From Volvariella volvacea V23 (Eukaryota; Basidiomycota; Agaricomycetes; Agaricales; Pluteaceae), in NCBI GenBank assembly GCA_000349905.1, contig KB722754.1:706978-718640 (forward strand): a stretch of DNA of 11,663 nucleotides, read 5' to 3'. A program made the position numbers and the translations under genes. Below the pieces are notes generated by a model. The model was not told where the DNA came from. It saw only the letters and a program-made list of their open reading frames with translations, and did not search any database. Positions 8,862-11,663 of the stretch are shown one piece after another (position 1 is the stretch's first letter; the number at the start of each line of letters is the position of its first letter).

Positions 8862-8885
8862 CACTCTAGCAACCGTGCCAGAGTG
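8862..8885 (+). repeat. ACYG-loop hairpin, copy F
   Basis: Arms CACTCTAGCA (8862-8871) and TGCCAGAGTG (8876-8885) flank the loop ACCG. Nine of 10 positions pair. The stem sequence differs from copies A-D but the loop and geometry are the same. Confidence 0.65.
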
Positions 8886-9092
8886 CGTTGAGTGGGCAGT
8901 ACTTGTAACTCCACGAGATACAGGATTCTGGAGCGCTTGGATGAGGATCTGTAGAGCCTGGAGTTTAACCGTTGAAGTACATACCTGATAATTGCACTAC
9001 GGCCCCTTGACTGCTTCGTTGCGATAATTAGTGAGAGTAGCGGAGTAAGGTTAAATAGGTATTGAATAAAGGCACGTCGTGCTCAAAGCAGC

Positions 9093-9124
9093 AGGGAGGA
9101 GGAAGGGAAGAGGAGGAAAGAAGA
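9093..9124. repeat. Homopurine run of 32 bases
   Basis: Every base on the plus strand is A or G. It lies just beyond the 3' end of the WD40 gene and about 660-690 nt upstream of the 944-residue gene. It is therefore a polypyrimidine tract on the strand that both genes use as sense. A role as a promoter CT box or in triplex formation is speculative. Confidence 0.7.
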
Positions 9125-9216
9125 TGGAAGACGAAGATGGATCGAGGTAGATTTTCCCACTATGGTCACACATCACGTGTATTGTGACATAATGGAATTG
9201 CGGAAACTAATAGCGC

Positions 9217-11328
9217 CTATGCCTGAACATACATAGTTGAAGTACACGAATAGGATGGCGGTAGAGTAACAGTAGAAGTAATCGTATGTACGGATAGGAT
9301 TGTGGATGTTACGATAGGGGGGTTAGCACCCCTCGGGACTTTAGTTAACGTGTATGTCAATATTACTGTGTCCGTAACTGTAGTGGTTGTAGGAGGTATC
9401 TCAATCGTGACATAGGTCGGGAGTGCTAAGGCCATCGTATCAGCAGGTGCAACTGGAATGGATACATCGGAAATGTCAACGAGTTCGCCTACATGTTGAG
9501 GGTGCTGCATCGATGGCATATTGACTGACTTCCCTGTGCTGGTGCCCGGAAGTGCTGATGCCTGCACCCAATCTTTCAATCCGGTGATGGCCGCATCGTA
9601 AAACGGAACGGTAGCTGCAATCAAAACTGTAGCGGAGATAACCATTAACACTGCCCCAAGGGAGCCACAGCTTCGTCGCGATGGGACCTATGGATGGCAA
9701 GAGATGAGTGCCATTGTCGAAGCAACACAATCACGACCCTTACACGAAGTCTAAGATCAGAATCCTCCAGCTCTTTTTTGACTGCAAGTCGCGTGGTGGT
9801 AGTTGTAAGGCCCTTGCGAGAGGAACTACTCGCAACGCGAGTGTCGAGATGCTCTTCCTTGGCACTGAGGATAGGAAGAACTGGTTCAAGAGTAGTTTTA
9901 CACCGCTTGCAAAGAGGGTATTTCTCCTTTAACAAGTAGATAGTATCCACGCTCGCACGCGCAGCTGCGATGAGATGGACACCCTTTGCTGTCACTCCTG
10001 TGGACTACAATGTGATCAATGTGAGCTTGCGTGATAATAGATGTAGTACTTACCACGAATTGGACTGTTTCTAGGCAATATCAATAACAAAAGATGTCAG
10101 ATCGAGGACAACGTACTGTTTTTGAGTGCGGGTATTTGGATTTTTTTCGTGAAAACATTATTCGAATCATCATCGGGACGCCGGGCAAGAGCGATTTGGC
10201 CATCGCTATAGCCAGTAACCACCGTCTCCTTGTCGAGAAATTCAATGCCAAGTGGGACGGTATCTGATGGCTTGTAACTTAGAGATGCCTCGCCGAGTAC
10301 ACGCTTCGTAGTGTCATACCACCGAATCTTCTCGGTGGGGGAAGTAGCTGCAAGATGCTTAGCATCTGGTGAGAGAGCAGTCCCTCCGCTAATTCCATAT
10401 GTGAAATGTCCGATCACCAGCTGAGGAGTTGCTTACATTTGTCCTTTGTTGGGTAGCGTCCCTAGTGTTCTTCCCGACTGACAACAATAAATGCTTTGTT
10501 GGAGCACAATCAGGGTGATATTGAATAATAGGGAAAACTAATGCGTACATGTGTTCCTCGTTGGAAAAAGTGACGATAAACGAGCTCGTGTCTTTGCCCT
10601 TAATGCAGTGGATCCTGCGAGCATGTACATCGTTGTGGGGAGGCTCAACGGTGAAGAATACTTCCCAAGCTAAACAAATACAGCGTGAGGGGATATAAGT
10701 GTCCTTAAGATACGAAGTAACTCACGATCGCTGTCGCTGTCTGTGGCCTTTAGAACCTGAATCTTGCATGTGTCACTCCCCTTGTCATAGAATGCCACTA
10801 CGACCTGGTCAGTTGACAAAACTTCCAGTGCAAGAATATATCCCTTGACGTGGCGTATAACCTTTGGTAGAAGCTAAAGTAGTTACGATCATTTAGCAGA
10901 TGGCACCGGTTCATGCATGCTGGGCGCCCACCTCAGTAGGGGTATCAGGATTGTTGGCACTGGGATCGTCTTTCATGATTTCCAGGCCGAGTCGGATTAC
11001 ATCTCCGTTGGTAAGGCCAACAAAGAGGGTGCTGTACTCTGGCGACTCTACGTTTGCCCAACTCATAGCCTTGACTGCGACTCCCACAGTGTGGTGGGTC
11101 AGTACGAGCTCAAAGTAGGTTGTTTTCCAAACCTGCCAACTGTTAGTATGACGAAATGGATATATATAAAACACTTACGAAGAGGTGACCATCATCATAT
11201 GCAGCCGCCAGAAACAGGCCATTTGGGCAAAACATGAGTGCATTCAGGTTGCCGCTAGTCTTTTCTGCCTCTGGTAATGGCAAAGCGCGGTGGAACTGGA
11301 AGTTGAGCAGTGCCTCTTGTTGGGCCAT
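9217..11328 (-). CDS. WD40-repeat protein with C-terminal membrane helix, eight exons
   Basis: Eight minus-strand exons splice in frame to 580 residues: 11328-11179, 11132-10932, 10873-10726, 10669-10479, 10420-10117, 10070-10054, 10004-9744 and 9687-9217. Introns are 46-58 nt. Their donors are GTAAGT, GTGGGC, GTGAGT, GTCGGG, GTACGT, GTAAGT and GTAAGG; all acceptors are AG. The first intron has a perfect TACTAAC. Residues 1 to about 370 look like WD40 blades: NALMFCPNGLFLAAAYDDGHLFVW near 29-52, GGTALSPDAKHLAATS with KIRWYD, and GIEFLDKETVVTGYSDGQI. A Ser/Thr/Lys-rich linker ends in RLRVPSRR. A single helix follows (about 434-454, LGAVLMVISATVLIAATVPFY), then a Thr-rich tail (TTTTVTDTV). The basic residues before the helix predict a cytosolic propeller and a lumenal or extracellular tail. 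From memory, WD40 proteins with a C-terminal helix are common in agaricomycetes; their function is unknown. The MAQQ start was chosen because a CT-rich leader precedes it; an in-frame ATG lies 36 codons upstream. The fourth intron's donor is the least secure. Confidence 0.75.
9998..10116 (-). other. 17-nt microexon and tandem acceptors in the WD40 gene
   Basis: This 119-nt span lies between exon 5 and exon 7. The preferred model splits it into a 46-nt intron (10071-10116), a 17-nt exon (10054-10070, encoding TVQFV and part of a Lys) and a 49-nt intron ending at 10005 (TGTAG). A second acceptor, CACAG, lies 7 nt further at 9998. Using it with the microexon gives an immediate TGA. Using it while skipping the microexon restores the frame (LKN-R-VTAKG), because 17 plus 7 equals 24 nt. 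Confidence 0.55.
11133..11178 (-). other. First intron of the WD40 gene, 46 nt
   Basis: It reads GTAAGT at the donor, TACTAAC as branch point and GGCAG at the acceptor. Removing it joins GHLF to VWK, completing a typical WD40 blade ending in a hydrophobic-Trp pair. It is the clearest intron in the window and supports a fungal origin. Confidence 0.85.
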
Positions 11329-11663
11329 AGGGGTTGGTGGTGTACGAATATGTGAGAGCAGAAAGCAAAGGACGAAGAGAGGGGGTACAAGCTGGTTACT
11401 AGACCTCCTGACTTTCTTCCGATGTCTGCCTTTCACCTTGGTAAGCCGAAGTTGGAAGTGATGGGATAGATGACCCTGGTGATCCCTTTCATGCCAATTC
11501 GATCAGGGCTAGTCTTAAGAATGATTATTTCCCCTTATGGATGAAAGGATAGGTTTTTAGCACGCTTAACGCTACGTGCACTGTTCCGCATAATTCGAGT
11601 GCATGGGCTAATGGGGATTACATTGGAAATGGGATATTACAGAGAGATCCGAATCAACACGAA
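11329..11663 (-). promoter_or_regulatory. 5' region of the WD40 gene
   Basis: Immediately upstream of the chosen ATG on minus is a pyrimidine-rich leader (about 11353-11385, purine-rich on plus), typical of fungal 5' untranslated regions. An in-frame upstream ATG at 11434-11436 would add 36 residues through this leader. No clear TATA box, upstream exon or other gene is seen out to the window end. Confidence 0.4.

Larger units (their letters stand above)
8431..9216. other. Intergenic region rich in inverted repeats
   Basis: The region lies between the stop of the WD40 gene and the start of the 944-residue gene, both on minus, so it holds the terminator of one and the promoter of the other. 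No open frame of note is present. Inverted repeats concentrate between 8533 and 8885: hairpin D, the 99-bp inverted-repeat pair, a 7-bp pair (8795-8801 with 8843-8849), and hairpin F. Confidence 0.6.

Overview
The window looks like nuclear DNA of a filamentous basidiomycete, most likely an agaricomycete. The evidence is very short introns (about 44-58 nt) with fungal donors and CTAAC/TACTAAC branch points, a WD40 protein with a C-terminal membrane helix, and a large intronless orphan-type ORF of a style common in mushroom genomes. No bacterial operon structure, rRNA, tRNA or CRISPR array is visible. All three best-supported genes are on the minus strand.

Layout by coordinate. 1-787: no gene I can defend. 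About 872-2085 (minus): fragments of an unrecognised multi-exon gene whose last exon carries a 39-bp coding minisatellite making an acidic 13-residue repeat; one upstream junction does not close cleanly. 2086-2956: mostly non-coding, with a homopurine tract. About 2957-3467 (minus): two exon-like fragments, weakly supported. 3468-5595: about 2 kb with no convincing gene, holding three copies of a short hairpin with a constant ACYG loop and an (AT)n microsatellite. 5596-8430 (minus): an intact 944-codon, intronless gene for an unrecognised Ser/Pro-rich protein with two basic clusters. 8431-9216: intergenic DNA with the promoter of that gene and a cluster of inverted repeats, including two more hairpins of the same family. 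9217-11328 (minus): an eight-exon gene that I could splice in frame from start to stop (580 residues), predicted to have an N-terminal WD40 propeller, a Ser/Thr-rich linker, one transmembrane helix and a Thr-rich tail. 11329-11663: its 5' region.

I see no evidence that the genes form a pathway or cluster. The two most interesting signals are the dispersed hairpin family, whose stems change in a compensatory way while the loop stays ACTG or ACCG, and a 17-nt microexon in the WD40 gene whose inclusion or skipping can both stay in frame through a tandem acceptor. Exon boundaries were read by eye without RNA data or homology searches.
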